Origin: Kryptolebias marmoratus
Taxonomy: Eukaryota > Chordata > Actinopteri > Cyprinodontiformes > Rivulidae
NCBI RefSeq assembly: GCF_001649575.2
Contig: NC_051439.1
Span: forward strand, 15,638,156-15,702,155
DNA length: 64,000 nt
Direction of reading: 5' to 3'
Below are positions 12,501 through 25,133 of this stretch, in pieces (the first letter of the stretch is position 1; each line of letters opens with the position of its first letter). Under the pieces are notes generated by a model. The model searched no databases. It was not told the DNA's origin and saw only the letters and a list, made by a program, of their open reading frames with translations. The translations under genes were made by a program, and so were the position numbers.

Positions 12501-14509
12501 ACACATTCTGCTTAAAATGAATCTGTTTGAAAATGCCCTGCAGAAGATTAGAGAGGAGAAAACAGGTTGTTGTTTTTGGGGAAGGGGATTCCCCTTTTAA
12601 TCCCTGTGATAGGTTAATGGTAGGATTAGCTGTTTGAGGAGGAAGAGGAGCAGTGGGACTCATCTGAGGGACTCGCCGCTCTCCTTTTCTGTCACTGTTA
12701 GCATTTGTAGTTTAACATGTTAAAATGTAAGAAAAAAAAGGGTTGTGAATATGACAGATTCACAACACAAAAGTAACCCAGCTGTAATATGCAAATGTAG
12801 TAAACAAAAAAGAACATCTATACAAGGGAAAGTCCTGACTTAATGCTCGTGTTTCATTTGTACAGCATCTAAAGAGAAGTTAAACTGCCCATTTCTCAAG
12901 TGAGATGGGGTCAGAAGAAGAAGAAGAAGTAGCAGACTCAAGGATTATCAAAGGATAGAAGAGACAAAGAGAAACCGTTGACTTGTTGAACCTAAATACC
13001 TTAACAGACAACAGGATTTTGTTTAATAAGTGTATTCATTCCTGCAAACCAACACGTAATGACAAGGCAAAGGGTTAGCACAAGAAGAGGATGATGGCAC
13101 TTAAACTTGTTTGGGAATAGGAGGGAGGAGCAGAGGAGGGGAAGACAAGGATAGCATGTTGGGAGGAAGATTAGGAAGAGAAGAAGAGGACAAATTGGTT
13201 CCCCCTCTCCTCTAATCTAATATGTGAAACTGTGACTGATTCTCTGTCCTAAACCAGGACCCCAGACGGAGGGAAAGGGCACCAAACTTCTCCGCTAGCC
13301 TGAGGGAGACGAAGCAAGGAGGAAGAGGAGAAGGAGAGTGAGGGAAAAGGGAGAGAGGATGAGTGAAAAGGGCAAAATAACGTGTCAGCTCTTGTGGAAA
13401 AAGAGCGATAGAGCCAATTCCAGAAATGGGGGAGAGATATTCCCAGAGCTTTTGTAATATTGCCAGGATGTTGGACAAAGCAAATATCTAACACAGCACA
13501 GTAAATCCTCTGAAGGTGTCAGCGAATGAGTGTGTTGGATGAAAGGAAGAGGACTCCACAGAGAAGCACCAAATCACAAATTCTTCACACCACCGCAGGA
13601 ACATGCTGACTGAAATGCAAAAGAATATAAGTGTGTTATTCTGCAAGCATGTGTAAGCAGAGAAAGAGACCGGTTTAGTGACTTCCACTGTAGCAAAGCT
13701 TAGACTAGCTATTTGCTCTTTCACAGCTCACGGAGTAGAAAAAGACTTCGAAGAAATGGGGAAATTCTGCTATTAAGGCATCCCAAATCTCTCTTTTCAC
13801 CACAGGGCAATACCTACTATAGGTAGTCATGCTTTAAGATACAAATACCTAGCAAACTGACACACACACACACAGCAAGAGACAGCTACAACCACAGTCC
13901 TGTATTCTCCATTGGCTTATTGAATTTGAGAGAGAGGTCAAGTTTAGCAGAAGATCTCTCTGAGACTGATGGCTTAGATCAGTGTTTTGCTTCCGAACAG
14001 CCACAATTTCATGAACACTTTTTTCACTTCAATTCTTAAGTATTTTCAGAAGATTATGGTCAAGAAAACAAACAAAAAATAAAACAAGTAATGTTGCTTA
14101 AGACTACTTTAAAAAAATACACAAAACCATCAGAAAAAGCATGCAAATTGTTCAAATAAATAAATTTTTGTTTATGCATGAACTGAATAAATGCACATAT
14201 GAATAAAGCTTCAATTGCTGTGTAAATTGCTCAAAACATTCTAATGGAAATGTAACAACTTCATTTAATCTGAATAACATGAGCTCTATGAGTGCCTCTT
14301 TCGCAAAATAAAGGTAACGTTAATGAAAACCAACAGCAGAACAAAACAAAGCAGAGGTCAGTCTTTATTTTTAGAGATGTTACATTAAAGCCTTAATTTT
14401 CCAGTGATGCGTACAAGCAAACAACTCGAAACACAAAAGACGCTTCCTCAGTCAGAGTCGCTCTTCAAGTGAAGACAAGCGAGGACTGAAAGAATCCCCA
14501 GCATAACAG

Positions 14510-14780
14510 CATCCCTTCTCCCCATCCCTGTGAAGCTGAATGTGTCATCCAAATTTATCAAATCAGGCCACATCAACAGCTTCCCTGACAGACAAGAGCA
14601 CTCACATCTCACTCATTCTCAAGTGGGCAAAATCCAAAGCATTCCTAATCCGCGATGGCACATGATGGCCCTATCTCTAATGCAGCCCCCACAAATGTCC
14701 CTCACAGGCACTCTTACATCCTCCCAATGCCTTTGCAGTGTCAAATCACAGCACCATCGAACCGCACTCCTTTGAAGAGC
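14510..14780. promoter_or_regulatory. Candidate unique-sequence island
   Basis: About 270 bp of non-repetitive sequence with near-balanced composition in an AT-rich setting (aaatttatcaaatcaggccac, ctaatccgcgatggcacatgatgg). It is open in one frame on each strand but shows no recognisable domain or splice structure, so noncoding function is more likely than an exon. Confidence 0.2.
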
Positions 14781-15269
14781 AGAGAAACTGAAATATTTAG
14801 GTATTTGCTGTGAATAATGTGGGAATTCACACACAATTTTTAACTCTGTGTGTGGAAGAGTACGGTGATTTCTTTTTTTTTGTCGAAGATAAGTAGGCCT
14901 GTAACTGAGCCCTTAAAGGGCAAAGAAAGAAGACCTGAAAAGGCATGTTTCTTCTGTGGGGACCCTCATATTCTCAGCTCTGTTAGTGTATGGAGAAATG
15001 GTTCCTCGTGTTTCAGTTTAGCAGCCAAGATCAGGAAAAGTCAAAGTGAAAATCCTGCAGCTGCACCATTCTTAATAAGTAATGTTTATAAATACAGCAT
15101 CTGAGCTTTAAAATGATAAAAGATGACTCTCTTGTGAGTTTTAATCAACTTAATAGACTTGTAAAGATGTACAAACAGCAATAAACTAAGTAAGGGAAAT
15201 CACTCACCTACATGATGAAGGTACAACACAACCAGCAACGACAAAGACAGAGGAAGAGAGAAACGCCAT

Positions 15270-15440
15270 AATTATAATGCAATCAGCGCTATGATTTCAC
15301 TGTAATTACTCTTATATTCCATAGCATTTGCATAAAAATATTCCCATGTAAAAACATGCAATTCATTAATTTTACATGTCGGCATTACAAGAGGCATTTG
15401 GTATTTAATTACATATATTTTCCAGAATGTTTTCCAACTC
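15270..15440. promoter_or_regulatory. Candidate AT-rich regulatory island with a POU octamer
   Basis: It contains an ATTTGCAT octamer (15326-15333) amid taattataatgcaatcagcgc, gtaattactc, ttcattaattttacatg and ttaattac, so many TAAT cores are densely packed without being a simple repeat. Confidence 0.32.
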
Positions 15441-18400
15441 TAGTGACACTTTACTGTGCGAGTGTGTGTGTGTGAGAGAGACAGAGAAGCGCTATTTAAG
15501 TGGTTGTTGGATCATTAGCGCTTTTGAGATTCACAGTAGATTTCACAGTCTTATAATGGCTGTGTTTGCACATGATGTGGCAAAAGAGAGGGGGAGAGAA
15601 TTAGTGATATTACTGGAGGAATGGCAGGATAGACTGAATGATACAAAAAAAGAACGCAAACTGTTTACAGAGTACTTAAAACACACAAAACGTGGAATAT
15701 TTCTGGCACGCTGATTGGCTGCTGTGATAACAGTCACTAATTTAGGCCAATCAAATGTTGCAAGTCGTCCACCATTACCTCAGCTCAGGATATATGAACA
15801 TATACACGTATTTTCTCCGTCATCCCCAACAACAGATCCGTTCAGACTCCCTGTCTCTTCCCTCAGCTTCCTCCATGCCTCCTCTCCTCTTCCCACTCTC
15901 AGCCGCTCCGTTCTCATTTTAATTACCCAGAATGATGGAGAGGAGCCTTTGCAAGAAATTAAAAAGGAAAATGGAGAGCAGTGAGGCAGGCAAGGGGGGG
16001 AGGGATGGAGTGAAAGGTAAAGAATGGAACGAGGGAGGAGGTTTTGTAGCTTCAGATGGGATGATAAACAATCTATCCCTTTAAGTGAATTAGAATCGAG
16101 AAAAGGGGGGGATTTAAAATGGATGAGGAAGGAAGGGTGATTTTATCATGAGGTGAGCAGAAGCAAAAAAATACTAAGAGGTCAATGAGGTTGAATCCAA
16201 GTTAGATGCAATGTCTGATATTTCTCATGGTGTCGAGGAAGAACAAAGATATAGTTTGACACCTAATTCAATTTTTGTGGGGTGTTTCTTTGTCTTTCTT
16301 CAGTTTTCCTGAGTAAATGTGTTGCTGCTGCCATGCTGAGCCTATATGTGTCCTTTCAAGCTGCTAGCCTCTGGATTTCTATCAGCACATCTGTGTTGCT
16401 GCCACCGCTAGCCAGGCGTGTAACACACTGCACACACGCACACACACACTGCACACACACACAAACACACAGCAGCAGGAAGGAAGCAAAGCAAAAAGGG
16501 GAACGGGGACATGATTTCAAAAGCGCTGAAACGAAATCCTCCAGAGTTGAGATCACAGACGCACTAAAAAAAGGAAAAGATGAAAGCGCAGTCGCTCTCT
16601 TTTTGAGCTTTTCTAACACACAAAACATCTTTTTTTTTGTGGAAGGTAAAAACTCCACCATCAGCTACACATTTGAAAGCTCTTTGACTAATACTCTTTT
16701 TTAGCTGGTCTTCTTATTCTTGTGTTGGAAAACGCTTCTCCACTCTCATCCCCCTAAAGACATTTTAATAATTCTCTCACTTGCCGTTCTCCCTTTTTTT
16801 CTTGTCATTTCTTCCACCGTGCTGCCTGCTTCCCTCCTTCACTGCTCTGTAGTTTAAATATTTTGCCTTTTTAAGTGCAAGGACAAATTATTACGGCCAG
16901 ATTTTCTTTCCCTGCTGCCTCTCATTTTCCTCTAACCTGCCTTTCTCCTGCCGTCTGTCATGAGTGACATAATGCGACAGGGAAAGGATAATGAGTGTTA
17001 AATGGAGAGAAAAAAGGCTTGAGTGTAATATTATAAAGTTCCTGGACAGCGAGATCAATCAGAGCCACAGCAAAAAGACCAAAGGTGGGAGACAGAGATG
17101 ATAACAGAAATGAAAGTGAGATAGTAAGATATGAAAGACAAAAAAAAGAGATGGAGAGAAAGGTCAGAGAAAAGTATAAGGACAAGGAGACATAAAAAAG
17201 GCTAACACAAAAAGGCAGACAAGAGAAGAAACAAGACAGTAACCTGGTTTCAGACCTGCAAACAACTGTCTACGTCTTCAATTTATTGAGCAGTTCAAAT
17301 CAGTGTTGTGTTTGATAAAAGCTGTTCCCCCGGTGAGAAAAGAAGAGAACCAATCAGTGCTTTTTGAAGGAAATGATGGGGGAATCAGAAAAATGGTGTC
17401 AGACAGTGATAAAGTTGAAATCAGCCAATTCCTTCTGATTCACAGAACAAAAAAATGCTCTTTTTTTCCAAGAATGCTCTATTAGATACAGTATTATTGC
17501 CATGATGGACCAGAGGCACTGACATTTATGTCACTAATGAATAGCCAATAAAACTCACATTAGGTGTTGGGAACAGTGTGGGTGGCTTTTATTGGGATGC
17601 TTTGACTCAAGTATGGCACCAATATTTTTTTACTTTGTTTCTCTTTGAAAACCAAAGTTCTGGCCCATTATATACAGGTGAATTTAACAGCTAGTCACCA
17701 ATTTAGAGAAGTTTAAAACTGCTTAAACTTAGGGAACAAAACAAGGCTGAGTAGAAACTCGGTGTGTTGAGGTTCTTTCCCATTTCAGGAATGAAACGAT
17801 GCCAGCACGTGTCCATCAGCAACAGAGATTTTCCAAATGTTTCTTCATGCAAAAGACCCGTGTTGAAAAAAAAAAGCTTTGATAATGATGACTTTTTTGT
17901 ACTTTTGAGTGGATGACATGATGGACGGAACGTGTTAGCAGTAATGCTTGGTTAAATTTAACTTCTGGGTGTTATAAACAATTGACTTAACACAATTCAA
18001 CAAATTTCTTTTTATAATAGAGCTCCAAACAATCACACCACTGCAAAATGGCTACCAGGAAGACTATTATTTTTCTCTCTCAAAGCACTCAAATCTACAT
18101 TGTTGTTGACTATGCCAACCCAAATAAAGAAGTGAAAACAAAATGGCAATTTAGTCCGATTATCAGACTGAAGAAACACAAAGAGAAGTTTCAATTATTC
18201 AATTTACAGCATCAATAGGGATTAAAAGGCGAAAAATTGCAGACAAAGATTCAAAGGCTGAGAGAATGAAAACAAACAAGGAAGGACAAAAAATAGAAAT
18301 ATGATAATCAAGGGAGCATAAAAGACAGACTGTATGGAGGCGTTAAGGTTGTGAGTCTATGTGCAGACTGCAGCATGTTGGGTTCTCTGTCAGAACACAG

Positions 18401-21400
18401 CTGGATCGGCGTCCTTCGTTATGCAGCCGAGGCACGGCTGAGTGAGGAGCGGCCTGTCTATACGGCTAAACCTAAATGCAAAGTTGGCTCGACTCCTTCA
18501 ACCTGACATGCATGCAGCTACAAACATTAAAGCACTTAAGTCGTGAGCTTTAATTTATAAAATCACAAAACTTTCACAGGAAGTCACAAGCGAGCCTTGG
18601 CCACAGCTGCACATTAACAGGTTAACTGTTATACTGGGGTTAATAAAAGCAACGATGCTGGCAGCATGTTTATGTCTGAATAAACACACAAATTCAGGCA
18701 CACACACATAAAGACATAAAGAGTCCAATCTGACAGTAAAGACAGCTGGAACATCACTGATACATTTTCTTTCATTCTTTGTTCTTTAATTAAAAGACAG
18801 AAGGACCAACAAGCAAGCAGATGCATAAAAGAAAGACAGCAGGTGTAAAAATTGAGTGCAAAGTAAAGGCCAGGCAGCAGTAAGGAAGATAAACACAACA
18901 TAGTGCAAACTCTGCTTCACCATTTCTCCTCATAAAGCTAATTACAGTAAATTTGTGTTCGTCTGAGGCTCCTTTGACAGTGACAGATCTTTTTGTCTTT
19001 AAACTCACAGATCATTTCCAGAAGAGCTTATGGCGAGATGAAGAACAAATGACACTAACTTGTTGTAACACAACCACACACTTAAGCACAAGCAAGAAGG
19101 AGAACATGTGACGTGAAGCATGAAGTCTGTAAACACTGCATGTGCAGACGAAGGAGTGATTTATTCCCACTGTTGATGTGATGGGTGGATGACTGAGCTA
19201 AAAATCCCCTCTAATACACCTCCATCACCTCACTATCAATAAAATATTCACTAGGAATACTAAAGTAAGAGTGTTGTAAAAGCTGTTAAGACTTATCTTC
19301 TCAATGCAAGACAATACAAACATCATATATTGTTGCGTGTAAAATTACAAACAGACAAAAAGCAAATCTGACCGGGCTATTACGTTTCTTGAAAATATCA
19401 AATCTAATTTATAAACACACATAAAGAAAATGATCAGCAAGAGACATTTATTTTCCCAGTGAGTTTTTTTTTTTCAAAAATAACTTTCCTCCTTGTTTAC
19501 ATATCCTAATCCCTTAGATATAGCAGGCGGTGCGGTTGTGGTTTAGTGTCTGTGCTGGCGGATGCATCTAATGAGCGATCCTACCCTTCCAGCACTCCCA
19601 GTATCAAACGTCTCCTTCCACTCCAGTCGTTTACCCGGGGACTGATTCTCTATGAAGTCAAAGCTGCTGCTTGTTCCAGAGCTTCGGCTTCAAACACCGG
19701 CGTGCCTTTTGGGGCTGCTCACATATCTGCTCTCTTCCTTTTCCTCTCTACCAACCCCCTCCCTCCTCCTCCTCCTTCTTCTTCTTTTTCCTCTACTTTT
19801 TGTTCCTCTTTTCAAGTCTTCCCAGGCGTCTTTGTCTTCTCCCGCTTTCTCCTTTCAAGTCAAGACAGGTGGGAGCAAACAGCCTGGCAGTTTTCCTTTC
19901 CTTTATATCCTCTTTCTTGTTTTCTTTCTCCTCTGTCGCTCTCTTTCCATCTCTGTGTTTTTCCAAATTGAGCTGAAAGTCGTCCTTGATCTACCATTTT
20001 GAAGGAGGCAAGTGAGCTTTAGTTTATATACATACAAACATAAAAATAAAGCCTTGTGAATGCAGTCTGCTATACGTCCAAGTACAAAAAAAAAAAATTA
20101 AATCAACCAAACTGAATTAAACACTATCGCCTCAAACATGACTTATGTTGCTTTTAGAAATCAGAATATCAGCAAACCGACATAAAACTAATTTCTAACT
20201 TTTAGTGCATCTCTTAGACTATTTCATAAGGTTAGAAAAACTGCATCCATTTTAATCTTAACCGCCTATTTTTACTTGTTACGAGCAGAAAAGTAATGGT
20301 TTCTGTGGTTATTACTCAGAGGCTCACTCTGAGAAAAGGCATGTTTTTTTATTTCATCTTGCTGCTTTTTTAATAAGCCTTTAAAAAATCTGACGAAAAC
20401 AAAGAGCTTCTGTATTCTCAGGTCTGCTCATCAGAAAATGACAGGCAAAATGGGAAACTATCAGCTGCTAAGCATTCATTTTTTAGAATATTGCATCATG
20501 GATTATTCAAATCTAATAAAAATTGAAGTTATTTGTAGTGCTGAATGATGTAATTCACCATCAGTGAGTTACGTTGTCACACTTCGCTTCACGTTCTCCA
20601 AACTTTAAACAGACTTTGTGGAACAGAAAGCAGCAAACATTAGACGGCTGCTCTGCTTTGATTCAGATGCAACAGGGAATATTGCATTAATCCAAGCTGA
20701 TACTCAAAAGTTTTTTACACTCAGCCTGGTTTATGTGCTAAAGTCAAATTTATACATTTAGGCACATTATGTTCAATTAGCACTTGTACGGTACGCTAAA
20801 AGACAATTGTGAATAACACGTGAGGAATGGTGTATTAATTTCATTTTGAGAACAGTTAGCTGTATTAGCAACCACACTTTAATAAAACTAAAAGCTATTT
20901 ATCTTCATTTTTTCTAAGTCATCCTGTAATGAGTTTATCTTTTCTTATCCAATAAACAAGTTAGACTAAGTGACTGACTGTCAAATTGGAGCTTGTGAAG
21001 CATTTTCCAGTCATGGTTTATTATTAGGAAAGCAATATTGCTCATAAAATGACCGAGCACGCTGACGTCTAGTTTCAGTAAATATTCTGTGTTCACCAAA
21101 TTACACACAAGTTGCTTCAGTCTGCCTCATTTGCATGAAATTCCACTCTGCTGCCCCTCCCCTCTACCTGGCAAGAAAACAGCAAACTGAAAAGCAAAAA
21201 AAAAACCAAACGTATTTCGAGGTACGAAAAAGAGCAGCATGTGGCCCCGTGGCTCGTCTTAAGTCTTTGCAGGACTACAAACATCCAGCAGGAGCTTTTA
21301 AATTTGACTTTTTTAAAGCGAGAATAAAACAAGGACAGATAAAAAAATAAGTTCTGCATTTTCACCCTGATTTTTTTTTTTTGTTCCGGGCAAAGCTAAG

Positions 21401-22596
21401 AAGCCTTTTTTTTTATTTCTAATGCATTTTGGCCATAAAAAAGAAACTCTGAATTGGTCTGCATTTAATAATAAAACAATCTGAAAAAAAACAAAAAAAA
21501 CTATAATTGAACAGTGAGTGGTCAAAGAGCAGAATCGGTCCTTCAGGAGGGCCAAGTTAATTTATGAGTAAAAATCCTATTACTACGTATCTTGTGGCAC
21601 AAAGCCATTAGAAAAAAAAAATGAGGGAAGAAAGCTCAATTTAAAATGAAATGCAGTTTGTAAGGGGGGGGAAAAGGCTTTCACTCCTTTTTTCATAGCT
21701 TCTTGTGAATCCCTTAATTACTCCCTTCCCCAAAAAATCATCCAAATCACAAAGCTAATTTTAGCCCCCAGTTGTTGTTTTTACCTTTCCAATAGATGAG
21801 GCTCAATACAAAGAGACTTAATATAGCATGCAGAGGTCTGACTAACTAACCTTTGTAGGCTTCACACTTCCTCACAAGTCGCCGCGGCGAGCTGTGCGCG
21901 TGTTTGTGTGTGTGAAACGCGGAGGAAAAAAAAGAGCAAGAGATGTAGCAGCATGCCCTCCAAAAAATGTGCGAGAGACGTGAAAACGACAGCTTGCATG
22001 AAAATCCCTCCATTTGCGACGGTGCGTGTGTGCGTATTTGAGCCTGGTGCATTATGTTGTGGCGTGTTTCTGAGTGTACACAACTGCCAAAATGTCATTC
22101 CAGTAACACAACGATCATCAAAGCCTGTGCGATCTATCCTAAAGACCATCTAGTGATATTCATAAAGAGCATAGCAGATAACAGCCTTGTCATGTTAGCT
22201 TCTCTATAATCCAGACGCATCGCCTTTCATCTCTACCAGTGTGTGTGTTTGAAACAGAGCTACAGAGAGAAGATGATCATATATGCTCCTGTTGTTAAAG
22301 CTTATCTCTGAGATCAGAGTAATGTCAAAATAACTGTGTACTGGCAGGTGACAACCCAGCACATGCGCTAGAATATCATTACTAAAACGGATTCACATGT
22401 TTACACGTTCTAGGAGCACACACACCTAGTTTCATTAAGGATACACACATTTTCACACACACACGTGCACACAGTGTTTCCCTGCAGACAGGTGTAGGAA
22501 AGTCAGTGGAGGTATTTGAGCTGTTGTAGCACAGCCAGCAACAGCCTCAGTCTAATTACCTCTGGGACGCCAACATCATGCCAGCAGCAAAACCAG

Positions 22597-22617
22597 GTGT
22601 GTGTGTGTGTGTGTGTG
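22597..22617. repeat. (GT)n microsatellite
   Basis: A perfect GT run of about 10 units. Confidence 0.92.
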
Positions 22618-25086
22618 AGTGTACACAGACAAAAACTGAGAGTTCTGACTGAGTACTGGTCTCTGCAGGCTTTCCAAATTGAAATGTATTTTGGAAAAGA
22701 AATGCTATTAAAATCTTGATCAATATCTCACAAATCAAGGCAGATTTCTTTGCTAGCAGGTCCTCTATACAACCCCGGCTAAAACTAACGGACCAGAACA
22801 GTTCCTTTATTTTTTATGTCCACTGAAAACATTTGAGTTTGACACAAAAAAGATGATGAAACAAAAGCATTTCAGCTTTTGTTTCTATCCACACACAACA
22901 TAGACAATACGACTGTTTGCAATACAAAATGCTAATTTTTACGTGAACAAAATACAGAGTTTCTCGTCGTAAATCCTTGACTGCATCAAGCCTTCCGACC
23001 AATTTACACCCCAAGTTTTGCAGCTATTGCTTGTAGTTTCGTCAGAAACAAAATCTACTTTGTCACATGCAGTATATCAATAAATTAGCTCACTTAACCC
23101 TCTTGAAGCCCTCAGAAGAGAGTCAGAGAGAAGTAGAGAAGTCCTTGTAACTTTGGGTCAATTTGACCTGAAGGCCACAGGAGGATTAGGAAAATTGGTT
23201 GTTTCACACAAATGGTGCCATTTTATGTATTTGTTTAAAGATCTAAATATATGTATTCCTAGACAGCTCAAAAATACTGCAACACTGATTTATAATTTCA
23301 CGTTCATTCTTATTATCAAACCCAAATGTTTTGAGCGTACAGCAAAAATAAGACATTGCTCTTCTTGTTCTAATAGTTTTCAAAAGGGACTGTTTGCATG
23401 TGCATGAAAAAAAATGCTGAGAATATGTCTCACAAAATCTTTCAGGTAAAATGAAAAATATGTTGTAAAGAGGTGCTGTCACTGGAAGGATTGAAGGTTT
23501 TACTTCACTTGTACAAAAATGACTCTTAGAGGGTTTCTTTTTAAAATGTTCTCTGCAACATTGAAGTAAAGCTTTAATAGTGAAGACATAGTTATGATCA
23601 GCGGTAGCTACATGGCTGAACAGAGACAAAAAAGAGGAAGATTATCAATAAAAAAATACAAGGACAAGAAGAATCAGAACATCACAGCTTGATTTCCCAA
23701 AAGCTCAGGAGGAGGTGTCGAAACGCAAGACAGATGTCCAGAAAAAAAATGTAAAAACCACACAAGGTTACCGCTCCAGTGTGCTTCTATCTTGTTATTA
23801 GTGTATTTTATATCCACTGGTTTACGTCTGCATTGTGTATTGTTGCCTGATTCAGCGTTTCCATGAGAAATCAGCAGCAGCCTCCAGCTCAGTCCAATCA
23901 ATAGCTTGTTACTGTGGCCTAATGTCTTTCACTGAGAGCTGACACTCACATCTGCACTCAGAGAGGAAGAGGATGAGCATCAGCGCTCATATATACACTG
24001 ACATAAACACAAGAGCAACAGACCACAGCATAAACGGTAAAACACATGCATATAGAAAAATGGGCACCTGCTGAAGTGTTGCTTTATAAAAACATGCTAA
24101 TTTCCAAGGTCTCCATTAAACAAATAGCTCTTTTATAGCTTTACTCTGACAGCTCACAGGTTTGAAAAAAAAAGAAAAAGTACAGATGGATTAAAGCAGA
24201 GGAGGGAGAAAAGAAGCCATTAATATAAAGCGAGGAACCGAACAGGAAATTAAAGTTTTAACTTAAAAGAATCCTTCCCTCATCTGTTGAGACGAGCCTC
24301 ATGGCTAAGACCTGTTTTAGTGACTGGATTCTTCATTGTAAGGTGCGTGGGAGATATGGGACTAAAAAGGGGTTTTCCTTCATGTTAAATCTCCAGATGT
24401 TTATTATTTACATAAAACAAAAGGAATGGCTTCAGGTCGTTGTTTCATTGACTAGTCATAAAAAGGTCAAAGGGCAGGGCGTCCACCTTTACAACTTTCC
24501 ACTGATCAATGCATAATCAAGTAAGAGAGCAGTATTGACACAAAGCTGCATTCAGACAGCACTGTATTGTTTTTTTAAGTGAAGGTGAAGTCAGTTTTCA
24601 ACACTGAGCAGCAGATGGTGAGCGACTGTTGCTCATACTGGACTTTTACGGTTATTTCTTCAAAGTATATCTTTTAAAACGGCAACTGTACAATGTGACT
24701 TACTGGTGGTTTATTAGCCGGATTTTCGTGAAGGCAGCACAAAGTCAAAAACAAATTTCAGCAAAGAAATAATACGATATATCCCGTTCTATCATATAGA
24801 TCATACCTGTAGTATATTTTGCTGTATTGTGTGTTGCATGGTATCGTATTAAAATGTTTTATATTGTGTCATATCGTTGCGTATGATTTAGGTGATAGTT
24901 TATCGTCACAGATATACTCTCACTTTGATTTTACTCTGATTTTCTCACTGAAAGTGGTTCCAAGTGAACACCAAACACCTGCAGGGAAGTTTGTTGTCAG
25001 ACAGTTAAGTAATATTAAAGTAATCAGTTTTTCTCTCACAGATTATCCGGTGTAATCAAATGTATAAGTGATTCTTTCACCGTCTG

Positions 25087-25087
<1 letters not shown>

Positions 25088-25131
<44 letters not shown>
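25088..25131. repeat. (AC)n microsatellite, longest in the window
   Basis: An uninterrupted AC dinucleotide run of about 22 units. It is likely polymorphic. Confidence 0.97.

Positions 25132-25133
<2 letters not shown>

Noticed and set aside
16420..16475. Regularly spaced cacac/tgcacac units considered as an array
   Set aside because: It is an ordinary interrupted CA microsatellite. No CRISPR-like repeat and spacer structure exists anywhere in the window.
19546..19971. 141-codon open frame on the + strand, S/F/L-rich
   Set aside because: It is produced by a pyrimidine-rich tract (CTT/TCC repeats); neighbouring frames are open for the same reason.
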